Below are positions 25,602-33,913 of a stretch of DNA of 35,109 nucleotides, piece by piece. The DNA comes from an uncultured Bacteroides sp. (GTDB taxonomy: Bacteria > Bacteroidota > Bacteroidia > Bacteroidales > Bacteroidaceae): positions 1-35,109 of the forward strand of contig CALUOT010000029.1 in assembly GCA_944322355.1 (NCBI GenBank). The letters run 5' to 3'. Made by a program: the position numbers and the translations under genes. Every line of letters starts with the position of its first letter. Position 1 is the stretch's first letter. The notes below the pieces were generated by a model that was not told the DNA's origin, did no database searches, and was given only the letters and a program-made list of their open reading frames with translations.

Positions 25602-27464
25602 ATGGACTATACCTTCGAGAAACGGAAATATGTCATCGCGGGAAGCATCATACTGGTAGTGCTGGTGTACATCGCCCGTCTATTCGACTTGCAAATCCTT
25701 TCGGACCAATACAAGCGCTACGCCGACAATAATGCCTTCCTAAACGAAATACAATATCCCTCACGCGGAACTATCTACGACCGGAACGACCGTCTGTTGG
25801 TATTCAACCAACCGGCCTATGACATCGTATTTGTACCCCGCGAAGTGGAACAGCTGGACACACTCGACTTCTGCCACTCACTAGGGATCACTCGCGACGT
25901 TTTCGATCGGCGCATGGAAGAGGTGAAGAATCGGCGGAAGAACCCCGGATACTCCCGTTACACACCACAAGTGTTCATGACACAGCTTTCGGCAGGTGAG
26001 TGTGGCATCTTCCGTGAGAACCTGTTTAAGTATCCGGGATTCGCCGTGCAACGACGCACTATCAGACAGTATGCTTACGACGCAGCCGGACACATCCTGG
26101 GAGACATCGGCGAGGTGTCGCCCAAGGACATCGAAAAGGACAATTACTACCTGCAAGGAGACTACATCGGCAAACAAGGGGTAGAACGGGCATATGAAAC
26201 GGACCTGCGTGGCGAGAAAGGAGTAGCCGTACTACTGCGTGATGCCCACGGACGCATCCAAGGACGGTACAAGGACGGAGAGCTGGATCAGGCACCCGTA
26301 CCGGGAAAAAACCTGAAACTGAGCATTGACATCGACCTACAACGGCTGGGTGAACGACTCATGCAGAACAAGATAGGAGCCATCGTGGCCATCGAACCCG
26401 CCACGGGCGAAATACTCTGTCTGGTTTCGTCGCCGACATTCAACCCACAGCTGATGAGTGGACGGGGACGGGGCAAGAACCACCAACTCCTAGAAAAAGA
26501 CCCGCGCAAACCACTGCTCAACCGTGCCATCATGGGAACGTATCCACCAGGCTCGACATTCAAGACCACCCAAGGACTAATTTTTCTGAAAGAAGACATT
26601 ATCCAGGAGAGCACTTCCTTCCCTTGTTCGCACGGCTTCATCCATCGCGGATTACGAGTGGGCTGCCATGGACATGCCTCACCCTTGCCACTGATTCCAG
26701 CCATCGCAACCTCATGCAACGCTTACTTCTGCTGGGGACTTTACAAGATGCTAGGTGACCGGAAATATGGCTCGCCAGGAAAAGCACTGACAGTCTGGAA
26801 GGATCACATGGTGGCACAGGGATTCGGCTACCGACTGGGTGTGGACCTACCCGGGGAACGTCCCGGCTTTATCCCCAATGCCGCTTACTATGACCGAGCA
26901 TACCGGGGTTCGTGGAACGGACTCACCGTCATCAGTATTGCCATCGGCCAAGGAGAAGTATTGGCCACTCCCTTGCAGATTGCCAACCTAGGAGCCACCA
27001 TCGCCAACCGCGGATACTTCGTCACACCACACATCGTCAAGGAAGTCGAAGGAAAAAAAACCGACAGTCTCTATACCACCCCGAGGACAACAGGTATTGA
27101 CGAAGCTTACTACGAAGATATCGTCCGAGGAATGCGAGCAGCCGTCACTGGAAGCACCGGGAGCGGGACATGCCGCCTGGTAGGAACCTTGCTGCCCGAC
27201 GTTGAAGCATGCGGAAAGACCGGTACTGCCCAAAATCCCCACGGTAAGGATCACTCGGTCTTCATGGGTTTCGCACCGATGGATCAGCCTCGCATAGCCA
27301 TTGCCGTGTATGTGGAAAACGGCGGATGGGGAGCCACTTACGGAGTGCCCATCGGTGCCCTGATGATGGATCAATACTTGCACGGCCACCTCTCACCCAC
27401 TAATGAGCAGCTGGCTGAAGAATTCAGTAATCGCGTTATCATTTATGGAAATGAGGAGAGATAG
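25602..27464 (+). CDS. mrdA: Penicillin-binding protein 2 (elongasome transpeptidase)
   Basis: Class B PBP that cross-links peptidoglycan during cell elongation. The 620-residue protein has a membrane anchor near 10-28, a dimerisation domain with PSRGTIYDRNDRLL, and the transpeptidase domain. All catalytic motifs are intact: S318-x-x-K321 in PPGSTFKTT, S371-C-N373 and K539-T-G541 in CGKTGTAQNP. It is the fourth gene of the mre operon and overlaps the start of rodA by about 20 bp, so the two partner enzymes are translationally coupled. Confidence 0.96.
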   Translation: MDYTFEKRKYVIAGSIILVVLVYIARLFDLQILSDQYKRYADNNAFLNEIQYPSRGTIYDRNDRLLVFNQPAYDIVFVPREVEQLDTLDFCHSLGITRDVFDRRMEEVKNRRKNPGYSRYTPQVFMTQLSAGECGIFRENLFKYPGFAVQRRTIRQYAYDAAGHILGDIGEVSPKDIEKDNYYLQGDYIGKQGVERAYETDLRGEKGVAVLLRDAHGRIQGRYKDGELDQAPVPGKNLKLSIDIDLQRLGERLMQNKIGAIVAIEPATGEILCLVSSPTFNPQLMSGRGRGKNHQLLEKDPRKPLLNRAIMGTYPPGSTFKTTQGLIFLKEDIIQESTSFPCSHGFIHRGLRVGCHGHASPLPLIPAIATSCNAYFCWGLYKMLGDRKYGSPGKALTVWKDHMVAQGFGYRLGVDLPGERPGFIPNAAYYDRAYRGSWNGLTVISIAIGQGEVLATPLQIANLGATIANRGYFVTPHIVKEVEGKKTDSLYTTPRTTGIDEAYYEDIVRGMRAAVTGSTGSGTCRLVGTLLPDVEACGKTGTAQNPHGKDHSVFMGFAPMDQPRIAIAVYVENGGWGATYGVPIGALMMDQYLHGHLSPTNEQLAEEFSNRVIIYGNEER

Positions 27465-28905
27465 CATTTGGAAATCTTTGGATTGGGTCACGGTTTGCCT
27501 CTACCTACTGTTGGTAGTGTGCGGATGGTTCAGTGTGTGCGGGGCGAGTTTCGAGTATGCCGATCAGGACTTCTTCGACTTTTCCACCCGCGCCGGCAAG
27601 CAATTCGTGTGGATCATCTGTTCATTCGGACTGGGCTTCGTGCTGCTGATGCTCGACGACACTTTCTACGATGCCTTCGCCTACCTGATCTACGTCGGTA
27701 TGCTACTACTACTACTAATCACTATCTTCATCGCACCGGACACCAAAGGCTCGCATTCATGGCTCATTTTGGGTCCCGTCAGCCTACAGCCGGCCGAGTT
27801 TGCCAAGTTTGCCACTGCCTTAACCTTAGCCAAGTACATGAATGCCTACGGCTTTACCATCAAGAACTGGAAGAGCGCGCTCATGCTGGGTCTCTTCATC
27901 CTGCTGCCCATGCTACTCATCATCCTGCAACGCGAGACCGGCTCCGCCTTGGTCTACCTAGCCTTCTTCCTGATGCTCTACCGCGAAGGCATGCCGGGTG
28001 TCGTACTATTTGCCGGGCTCTGTGCCGTGATCTATTTCGTAGTGGGAATCCGCTTCGGCGACACCCCGTTACCTGGTACCTTGTCAACCGTAGGCCCCTT
28101 CGCTGTGCTCATTCTCATCCTCCTCTTCTCTGCAGGGCTGATGCTCTCCAGTGGGAAGCCTCCAAAACCTGTACGCCGAGCCATGGGTATCGCTGCAGGT
28201 GCCCTGACAGCAGGATTGCTGGTGTCAAAACTGATCGTGCCCTTTAATGTGGAATGGGTACTGCTGGCCTTGTGCCTGCTACTAACAGGCTATCAACTCT
28301 ACCTTGCCCTGAGCGAGCGACAGACAGCCTACCTCGTGGGTGCCTTTTTCACTCTCTGTTCCGTCGGCTTCCTCTACTCCAGCGACTACGTGTTCCACCG
28401 CGTGCTCGAACCCCACCAGCAGGTACGTATCCAAGTCGTGTTAGGCATGGAGGAAGACCCCACTGGAGCCGGCTATAACGTCAACCAGTCAAAAATAGCC
28501 ATTGGCTCGGGTGGGCTGACGGGGAAAGGCTTTCTAAATGGGACGCAAACCAAACTGAAGTACGTGCCTGAACAAGATACCGACTTCATCTTCTGCACCG
28601 TAGGCGAGGAAGAAGGCTTCTTGGGTTCCACAGCTGTCCTATTACTCTACCTAGGGTTCCTCTTGCGGTTGCTTCAGGTAGCCGAACGTCAACCAACCAC
28701 CTTCGGACGCGTTTACGGCTACTGCGTGCTTAGCATCTTTTTCTTCCATCTTTTCATCAATGTTGGCATGGTACTAGGATTGACGCCTGTCATCGGCATT
28801 CCGCTTCCCTTCTTCAGCTACGGAGGCTCCTCGCTATGGGGCTTTACCCTCCTACTGTTCATCTTTTTGCGCATCGACGCTGCTCGGGGACGGATGCTCC
28901 GATAA
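27445..28905 (+). CDS. rodA: Rod shape-determining protein RodA (SEDS glycosyltransferase)
   Basis: Polytopic SEDS enzyme that polymerises glycan strands with PBP2. The 486-residue protein has about ten membrane segments. The SEDS signatures are clear: GPVSLQPAEFAKFA, LQRETGSALVYLAFF, GLTGKGFLNGTQTKLKYVPEQDTDF-type loop near 365-385 with GEEEGFLG, and PVIGIPLPFFSYGGSS near the end. ATG 27445 or 27451 could be the start; both lie inside the end of pbp2, and the longer frame to 27403 is not needed. The last 54 bp are also read in antisense by the tail of gldH. It closes the mre operon; no terminator is seen. Confidence 0.95.
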   Translation: MEMRRDSIWKSLDWVTVCLYLLLVVCGWFSVCGASFEYADQDFFDFSTRAGKQFVWIICSFGLGFVLLMLDDTFYDAFAYLIYVGMLLLLLITIFIAPDTKGSHSWLILGPVSLQPAEFAKFATALTLAKYMNAYGFTIKNWKSALMLGLFILLPMLLIILQRETGSALVYLAFFLMLYREGMPGVVLFAGLCAVIYFVVGIRFGDTPLPGTLSTVGPFAVLILILLFSAGLMLSSGKPPKPVRRAMGIAAGALTAGLLVSKLIVPFNVEWVLLALCLLLTGYQLYLALSERQTAYLVGAFFTLCSVGFLYSSDYVFHRVLEPHQQVRIQVVLGMEEDPTGAGYNVNQSKIAIGSGGLTGKGFLNGTQTKLKYVPEQDTDFIFCTVGEEEGFLGSTAVLLLYLGFLLRLLQVAERQPTTFGRVYGYCVLSIFFFHLFINVGMVLGLTPVIGIPLPFFSYGGSSLWGFTLLLFIFLRIDAARGRMLR

Positions 28906-29463
28906 ATGAATACCTATTGCTTGTATGCCAAGCAGCACCGCATCGTTCATCCGCTGTACTACCCGCCAACGGAACGTCGCCGCCGAGTCGGTCTGGAAAG
29001 TACCTGCAGGAAAGGCCGTCAAATAGAGGGAACTCAGCCCCTTCCCGCGCCATCGTCCTCTCTCGTCGGCCAACTCCAGGAACAAAGTATCGGTATGTAC
29101 ACTACCCGCGCTGTCAGCAAGCAGAAAGCGGCTCAACTCCACAGACAGGTTACGGTAGGGATAGTCCACCTCGTTGCGCACCTCCAATGCCACCTCATAA
29201 GTGCCAGCATGCGCCACCCGACAATCAATCACCAACGTGTCCTCACGCTCCCACCGGCTCTCGGACAAGGTATGAAAGGCCACTCCGCTCGGCTGCCAAC
29301 TGCACGCACTCAGTAAAAACATAATTAATGAAGAACTAGCTAAATAAAGGATGAAGTCTATACCACTGATAGAACAATTAAAAGTTGTTTTGAACGAAGC
29401 TAATAACTTCTGCGCGACGAAATGAAGAGCTGACCGCTTGATATAAAATTCTTCATTCTTCAT
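28852..29463 (-). CDS. gldH: GldH-family lipoprotein
   Basis: Bacteroidetes lipoprotein related to GldH of the gliding machinery, also present in non-gliding species. The mature region (TLVIDCRVAHAGTYEVALEVRNEVDYPYRNLSVEL, then DERGRWRGKGLSSLY) fits this family. A hydrophobic segment ends in the lipobox LLSAC. From ATG 29463 the lipidated Cys is residue 54, too far for a normal lipoprotein signal, and the first residues (MKNEE) come from an ATTCTTC repeat; no ATG, GTG or TTG suits a normal signal length except the too-short MFLLSAC. The real start may be a rare codon. The start overlaps the ricT stop by 11 bp, and the 3' end overlaps rodA by 54 bp. Function in this organism is unknown. Confidence 0.8.
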   Translation of the reverse strand: MKNEEFYIKRSALHFVAQKLLASFKTTFNCSISGIDFILYLASSSLIMFLLSACSWQPSGVAFHTLSESRWEREDTLVIDCRVAHAGTYEVALEVRNEVDYPYRNLSVELSRFLLADSAGSVHTDTLFLELADERGRWRGKGLSSLYLTAFPAGTFQTDSAATFRWRVVQRMNDAVLLGIQAIGIHLSEHPSPSSVDAQKDEQ

Positions 29464-29465
29464 TT
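29448..29465. repeat. 7-bp ATTCTTC repeat at the ricT stop / gldH start
   Basis: ATTCTTCATTCTTCATTT supplies the last codons of ricT and the first codons of gldH (minus strand). The same motif recurs at 32922-32953 and 34538-34563. Confidence 0.8.
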
Positions 29466-30595
29466 AAATGATCAGGTTTCTTTTTCTTGTTCTTCTTTTT
29501 CTTCTTCTTAGCCGGCTTCCCGTCACCTTTACCCTTGCTGCGGTCAAAGCGAGTCACACTTTCCTGCTCCAACAGGTCGGCCGTTCTGCCCGGCACATTC
29601 GTTGTGCCTTCACCCAAGCTGTCCGGCTTGATACCCCGTTTGTTCAGGTCGATCACCTCGAAGGCTCGCCGCCCGCTGATAGTCACTAGTCCTGCCGGCT
29701 GCACCTTGTCCGTAGAGTAAGTCACGCTGCCCGCCAGAATATCCGCCTTGAAATAATAATACACCGCCTCTTTTGTTTCCAGTGTCAGCTCCTTGCTGGG
29801 AAGGCTTTTGCCTGCTTCCACATACGCATCCACTTCGTAATTCAGACAGCATTTCAACTTAGCACATTGTCCGGCCAGTTTTTGTGGATTGAGAGAGATG
29901 TCCTGGTAGCGTGCCGTACCTGTCGACACCGACACAAAGCTTGTCATCCACGTAGCACAACAAAGCTCCCGCCCGCAAGGCCCTATGCCCCCGATGCGTC
30001 CCGCTTCCTGGCGGGCACCTATCTGCTTCATCTCTATGCGCACTTTGAACACCTCGGCCAGCACTTTGATGAGTTGCCTAAAGTCCACCCGCCCTTCCGC
30101 GATGTAGTAAAAGATGGCCTTGCCTCCATCACCCTGATACTCCACATCGCCTATCTTCATGTCCAAGTTCAGGTTGAGAGCTATCTGCCGTGCCCGTATC
30201 ATCGTATCGTGCTCTCGTCCTTTGGCTTCTTCCCAGCGATCCAGATCATTCTGCCGCGCCTTACGGTAAATGCGCCGGCCCAGTGCATCAGGCTTCAGAT
30301 TTGCCTTCTTCATCTGCAGAGGTACCAACCTTCCGGTGAGTGTCACCACCCCCACGTCATGTCCCGGCATGGCTTCCACCGCCACGATGTCTCCCTTTTG
30401 CAAAGGCAAGCCGTTCGTGTTGCGATAATAACCCTTACGCGTGTTTTTAAACTGCACCTCCACGTAGTCTGTCTCGATACCGCCCGTCGCCCGGGGCACA
30501 TCAGCCAGCCAGTCGTACGTGTTCAGTTGCCGGTCTTGTTTTCCGCAGCCCCGCCGGCACAATCGACCGCTGCCATTATGTAATACAAAGTCCAT
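29453..30595 (-). CDS. ricT: PSP1 domain protein, RicT-like
   Basis: A 380-residue protein with a PSP1/YaaT domain in the middle (about 60-270) and a Lys-rich tail of poly-Lys runs (KKKKKKNKKKKPDH). It has Cys clusters GPCGRELCCATW and CAKLKCCLNYE, which match the iron-sulfur-binding Cys of RicT. In Bacillus, RicT works with RicA and RicF in RNA maturation and sporulation control; no partner genes are near, so a similar role is only inferred. The N-terminus carries an extra CRRGCGK segment seen in Bacteroidetes members. It sits between holB and gldH in a minus-strand operon. The Lys tail could bind nucleic acid. Confidence 0.9.
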   Translation of the reverse strand: MDFVLHNGSGRLCRRGCGKQDRQLNTYDWLADVPRATGGIETDYVEVQFKNTRKGYYRNTNGLPLQKGDIVAVEAMPGHDVGVVTLTGRLVPLQMKKANLKPDALGRRIYRKARQNDLDRWEEAKGREHDTMIRARQIALNLNLDMKIGDVEYQGDGGKAIFYYIAEGRVDFRQLIKVLAEVFKVRIEMKQIGARQEAGRIGGIGPCGRELCCATWMTSFVSVSTGTARYQDISLNPQKLAGQCAKLKCCLNYEVDAYVEAGKSLPSKELTLETKEAVYYYFKADILAGSVTYSTDKVQPAGLVTISGRRAFEVIDLNKRGIKPDSLGEGTTNVPGRTADLLEQESVTRFDRSKGKGDGKPAKKKKKKNKKKKPDHLNEE

Positions 30596-30598
30596 CTC

Positions 30599-30648
30599 AT
30601 TTACTATTTAGCCATTTACAATTTACTATTATCTCGTAGCTCGTAGCT
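30599..30648. repeat. Heptad repeats (ATTTAC and CTCGTAG types) between holB and ricT
   Basis: ATTTACTATTTAGCCATTTAC (30599-30631 region) is followed by CTCGTAGCTCGTAGC (30633-30647). Together they make up the entire 55-bp gap between the two genes. Confidence 0.7.
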
Positions 30649-30650
30649 TA

Positions 30651-31778
30651 TCAACTGTTCTTTATCAGCACCGTCATCTTCAGTATCAAGTCGAAGAAGA
30701 CCATGCGTGCATTCACGTTCTGTTCGATGTGCGTCTGTGCCAAGGCCAGTTCGTCCATCAGCCCCTGCACATTGCGCTCGCTCACGAAGGGGGCAAAACG
30801 AACGGTAAAAGCCTCTTCCGCCGGACTCAGGTAATTTAGCGCCGGCTGGTGCAGATTAGCCACAAAGCTCTCGCGCACCATCCGCCCCGCATACGCCAGG
30901 AACGCTTTCTGACCCTCCCGGCCCAGCGAAGCCGCCTGCTCGCTCCACTGCTTCATCTCACGCACACGCCGCGTCCATGCCAAGCGCATCAACGACGTGA
31001 AGAGACCCAAGAGCGATGCTTCTGCCCCGTCGGTAGCCAACAACTCCAATGCCCGACCGAAATCGCCTCCCGCCCGCCGAGCCAAGCCGCCGGCCTGTGC
31101 CGCATCTACGCCCAGCCGCTCCACCAACGCCCGGCTCAAGTCCTCGTCGTTGATGCGCGGCACCTCCACCCGCTGCATACGGCTCACGATGGTGGGAAGC
31201 ACTTGCCCCGGTGCATGGCTGGCCAACAGGAACACCGTACCGGCAGGCGGCTCCTCCAGCAGCTTCAGCAACTTATTGGCTGCGGCCTCGTGAAGGCGTT
31301 CCGGAAGCCACATCACCACTACCCGCCGACCACCCGTCATCGCCTTCAGGCTCAGCTTGCGCGTCAGCTCGTCGCTCTCGCGGGCATAGATCAGCGGCTG
31401 TCCACTGCCGGCGTCCATCATCGCAGTCCAGCGCTCCAGGCTGGCATAGGGATTCTCCGTCAGCAGCCCGCGCCACAGGGGCAGGTAGTCGTCGCACGTC
31501 TCACGGCGAGGCTTCGAGCTGCGTACGATAGGGAACACAAAGTGCGTGTCCGGATGCACCCAATGCTCCCACTGCCGGCACGAGGGGCACTGCCCGCACG
31601 CATCGTCCGCCGTGGGGTGCTGGCAACAGAGGTAGCGCCCGTAGGCCAAGGCCAACGGCAACACTCCGCTGCCCGACGGACCACACAGCAGCAGCCCGTG
31701 AGCCACGCGTCCTTCGCCTGCCTCCATCCGTAGCCGCCGCGCCACGTCCTCCTGTCCTATGATGTTCTTAAAATACAT
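30651..31778 (-). CDS. holB: DNA polymerase III delta-prime subunit
   Basis: Clamp-loader subunit of the replicative polymerase. The 375-residue AAA+ protein starts MYFKNIIGQEDVARRL, has the zinc-binding Cys-rich loop (CCQHPTADDACGQCPSCRQW), then LLKLLEEPPAGTVFLL and the sensor-1 region PTIVSRMQR typical of delta-prime. Its P-loop reads GPSGSGVLP with Val at position 39 where an ATP-binding Lys is expected, so it probably does not bind ATP, as in other delta-prime proteins. The start at 31778 was chosen by the conserved N-terminus; it lies 8 bp after the metF stop. Confidence 0.93.
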   Translation of the reverse strand: MYFKNIIGQEDVARRLRMEAGEGRVAHGLLLCGPSGSGVLPLALAYGRYLCCQHPTADDACGQCPSCRQWEHWVHPDTHFVFPIVRSSKPRRETCDDYLPLWRGLLTENPYASLERWTAMMDAGSGQPLIYARESDELTRKLSLKAMTGGRRVVVMWLPERLHEAAANKLLKLLEEPPAGTVFLLASHAPGQVLPTIVSRMQRVEVPRINDEDLSRALVERLGVDAAQAGGLARRAGGDFGRALELLATDGAEASLLGLFTSLMRLAWTRRVREMKQWSEQAASLGREGQKAFLAYAGRMVRESFVANLHQPALNYLSPAEEAFTVRFAPFVSERNVQGLMDELALAQTHIEQNVNARMVFFDLILKMTVLIKNS

Positions 31779-31786
31779 ATCTATAT

Positions 31787-32740
31787 TTAAAATATCGCTT
31801 TCGCCACTTCCCGAATGCTCTCCTCGGCCGACATGGAATAGAAGTGCAGGCTGGGCACGCCGTGAGCCATCAGTTCGCGGCACTGGGCGATGCACCACTC
31901 CACCCCTACGCGGGCCACCTCCTCGTCGTCGCGGCAACGCTCCACCGCCTCGGCCAGTTCCTGCGGGATGTCTACCTTGAACGTACGCGGCACGATGCTG
32001 AGCTGAGCCTTGCGACGCAGGGGCTTGATGCCGGGAATGATGGGCACCGTGATGCCTGCCGCACGGGCGCGAGCCACGAAGTCGAAGTAGCGACGGTTGT
32101 CATAGAACAGCTGCGTCACGGCATACTGCGCCCCCGTCTCCACCTTCCGACGGAGCCAGTAAAGGTCGGTCTCCGCGTTGGGCGCCTCCTCGTGCTTCTC
32201 CGGATAGCAGGCTACGCCGTAGGTGAACGGGGTGCGCGTCACCGTCATCTCGCTGCCATCCTCGAAGATGCCCCGGTTGAAGCGGTTGATCTGCTCCTCC
32301 AGCTCGATGGCATGGCTGCAACCGCCCTCTTCGGGAACGAAGGCGGACTGGTGGCGGGCCTTGTCACCACGGAGCACCAACAGGTCGGTGATGCCGAGGA
32401 ACTGGAGGTCGAGCAGGACGTACTCCGTGTCCTCACGCGTGAAGCCGCTGCACAGCAGGTGGGGGACGGTGGGAATGTCGTACTTATTGTGGATGGCGGC
32501 TGCCACGGCCACCGTGCCGGGACGGCGGCGCAAGCGGTTGCGTTGGAACAGGCCCCCGCCCAAGTCCTTGTAGACGTACTCGCTGCGGTGGGTCGTGATG
32601 TTGATGTAGCGGGGTTCGAACTCGCGCAGCAGGTCGATGCCGCGGTAGAGCTTGTCGATGCCCGTCCCCTTCAGAGGCGGAAGCACCTCGAACGAGAAAG
32701 CGGTCCGGCTGTCTGCCGTTATCAGGTCTATTACACTCAT
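31787..32740 (-). CDS. metF: 5,10-methylenetetrahydrofolate reductase
   Basis: FAD enzyme that makes 5-methyltetrahydrofolate for methionine synthesis. The 317-residue TIM-barrel protein has the family start FSFEVLPP with catalytic Glu E18, then NITTHRSEY, LLVLRGD and GVACYPEKHEEAP, then QLFYDN and IIPGIKPL near the middle and end. All key motifs are intact. The start at 32740 has a good Shine-Dalgarno AAGGAG (complement of 32743-32748). It leads the metF-holB-ricT-gldH gene string. No SAM riboswitch was recognised upstream. Confidence 0.97.
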   Translation of the reverse strand: MSVIDLITADSRTAFSFEVLPPLKGTGIDKLYRGIDLLREFEPRYINITTHRSEYVYKDLGGGLFQRNRLRRRPGTVAVAAAIHNKYDIPTVPHLLCSGFTREDTEYVLLDLQFLGITDLLVLRGDKARHQSAFVPEEGGCSHAIELEEQINRFNRGIFEDGSEMTVTRTPFTYGVACYPEKHEEAPNAETDLYWLRRKVETGAQYAVTQLFYDNRRYFDFVARARAAGITVPIIPGIKPLRRKAQLSIVPRTFKVDIPQELAEAVERCRDDEEVARVGVEWCIAQCRELMAHGVPSLHFYSMSAEESIREVAKAIF

Positions 32741-32769
32741 ATCTCCTTGTCAAAATGTATATCAGGGAG

Positions 32770-32777
32770 CGAAAATA
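32770..32777 (-). promoter_or_regulatory. Possible -7 box of metF
   Basis: The complement of 32770-32777 is TATTTTCG, seven of eight matches to TAnnTTTG, about 29 bp upstream of the start. Confidence 0.4.
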
Positions 32778-32841
32778 CAAAAAAAGCATCAGAATGTCGC
32801 CAACTTTCCCGATTCTTTTTCGCAAAGAAGCGATTCATCAC

Positions 32842-32902
32842 CGTCTGAACATGCACCGCCCCCGCCGAAGGGGGATGCCTTCAGACGCGATGAACCGCGT
32901 CT
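32842..32902. repeat. Composite palindromic element (REP-like) upstream of metF
   Basis: CGTCTGAA (32842-32849) pairs with TTCAGACG (32880-32887), with an inner stem CCCCC/GGGGG (32859-32863, 32870-32874). AGACGCG (32883-32889) pairs with CGCGTCT (32896-32902). The two stems share bases and so exclude each other. The form resembles repetitive extragenic palindromes. Confidence 0.75.
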
Positions 32903-32921
32903 CTACGGACGAAGGACGAAA

Positions 32922-32953
32922 ATTCTTCACTCTTCGTTCTTCATTCTTCATTT
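32922..32953. repeat. 7-bp ATTCTTC repeat after the HU-HIG gene
   Basis: ATTCTTC heptads, partly degenerate, end two bases from the HU-HIG stop codon. Confidence 0.75.
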
Positions 32954-32955
32954 CC

Positions 32956-33504
32956 TCAGGCCAGCGGGTCTTCTTCCTGCTCTTCGCCGCCTGCTTCCTC
33001 GCCGCCCTCTCCGGTGCCGCCGCCCGTGGCGCTGCCGCCGGTCACGGGAAGCTGGCCCGTCTCCTTATACTCCAGGTAGGACTTGGTGCTGGGGAAGGTG
33101 AAGCCTTCTTCTACGACGCCGACGTTCTCGAACGAGATGCCGTTCTTGATCTCCGTCAGGAGCGACTTCGACGGGGTGAATACCACCTTGATGTTCTTTA
33201 TCATGGTGGCGGCGTCGAACTTGGTGATGTCCTCCACGCCCTCGCTGCCGAACGACAGGCGAATCCACCCCAGGTCGCCCAGCTGCACGCTGTTGCCCTG
33301 CTGGAGTTCGGGGATGATGCCGTCGCACACGAGGTTGAACGTCGATTCGGCCTCGGTGGGAGCGGTGGTGGTGTTGCGCGTCACGGCCTTGCACACCTGG
33401 CGCGTGGTCAATCGGTTCACGGTGCTGGGGATGGCGTACCACTTCGCCGGGTCGTTCGGCTTCATGGGATTTCTCTTCTGATTTAGTTTGAATTTACATG
33501 ACAT
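32956..33504 (-). CDS. HU-related DNA-binding protein (HU-HIG type)
   Basis: A 182-residue protein whose first 125 residues resemble the HU/IHF-type domain found in many Bacteroidetes copies: MSCKFKLNQKRNPMKP at the start, a helical region, then QLGDLGWIRLSFGSEGVED and VVFTPSKSL. HU domains bend DNA as dimers. The C-terminal 35 residues are Gly- and Glu-rich (SATGGGTGEGGEE), the glycine-rich tail of the HU-HIG subclass. Two DNA-bending relatives of this type are usually of unknown target. The gene is monocistronic here, starting 57 bp from the edge of 22-bp array E. A possible -7 box TAACTTTT lies on the minus strand at 33520-33527. Confidence 0.85.
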   Translation of the reverse strand: MSCKFKLNQKRNPMKPNDPAKWYAIPSTVNRLTTRQVCKAVTRNTTTAPTEAESTFNLVCDGIIPELQQGNSVQLGDLGWIRLSFGSEGVEDITKFDAATMIKNIKVVFTPSKSLLTEIKNGISFENVGVVEEGFTFPSTKSYLEYKETGQLPVTGGSATGGGTGEGGEEAGGEEQEEDPLA

Positions 33505-33560
33505 AATACTTCGATTTTAAAAAGTTAATAATTGTATTAATTCAATCGTTTTTACCCGTT

Positions 33561-33766
33561 TAAAAATACGTATATACGTCATTAAAAATACGTATATACG
33601 CGTTTTCGACAACGTATATACGCGTTTACGACTGCGTATAGGCGCGTTTGCAACGGCGTATATACGCGTTTACGACCGCCCTTATAGGCGTTTCCGCCGC
33701 CATATAGGCGCGCTTTTCGATATGTTTACAGTCGGTCGTATCCATGCGTATAGGCGTTTACTTACG
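33561..33766. repeat. 22-bp tandem palindrome array E (CGTATATACG core)
   Basis: Nine 22-bp units. The palindrome CGTATATACG starts at 33569, 33591, 33613 and 33657; CGTATAGGCG stands in phase at 33635; units at 33679, 33701, 33723 and 33745 are more divergent. The first copy is part of the 12-bp palindrome ACGTATATACGT. In later units the arms change together (CGCC-CTTATA-GGCG, CGCC-ATATA-GGCG), keeping the palindrome. Units are joined by GTTT-rich spacers. Confidence 0.9.
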
Positions 33767-33866
33767 GGTCATGTCGCGAATATAAGGATTCGGAATGGGA
33801 AATGCAAGCGAATGGGGGAGTTTTTTTCAGCGGAAGGTGATTGGGGGGTCGTCGGCCCGTATCGGG

Positions 33867-33898
33867 ATAAAAAAAGGAGCCCGTCGGGCTCCTTTTTT
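33867..33898. terminator. Bidirectional terminator
   Basis: GGAGCCC-GTC-GGGCTCC (33876-33892) is a perfect 7-bp stem with A-rich sequence on the left and TTTTTT on the right, so it works on both strands. It ends the FKBP gene on the minus strand. Confidence 0.92.
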
Positions 33899-33913
33899 CT
33901 TCTATATAAGTGT

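Larger units (their letters stand above)
33505..33913. other. Gene-free region holding array E and a bidirectional terminator
   Basis: No credible ORF. The left half is array E (33561-33766). The stretch 33767-33865 has no feature I recognise. A hairpin terminator follows at 33867-33898. Confidence 0.7.

Noticed and set aside
25126-25659. 177-residue plus-strand ORF
   Set aside because: Shadow frame over mreD and the pbp2 start; not hydrophobic and no domain.
31844-32848. 334-residue plus-strand ORF
   Set aside because: Antisense to metF and running through its promoter; no domain seen.
32741-32955. SAM riboswitch upstream of metF
   Set aside because: No SAM-riboswitch-like conserved core was recognised, and the stems found fit a REP-like element instead.
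32755-33486. 243-residue plus-strand ORF
   Set aside because: Antisense to the HU-HIG gene, with low-complexity Ala/Gly/Arg composition.
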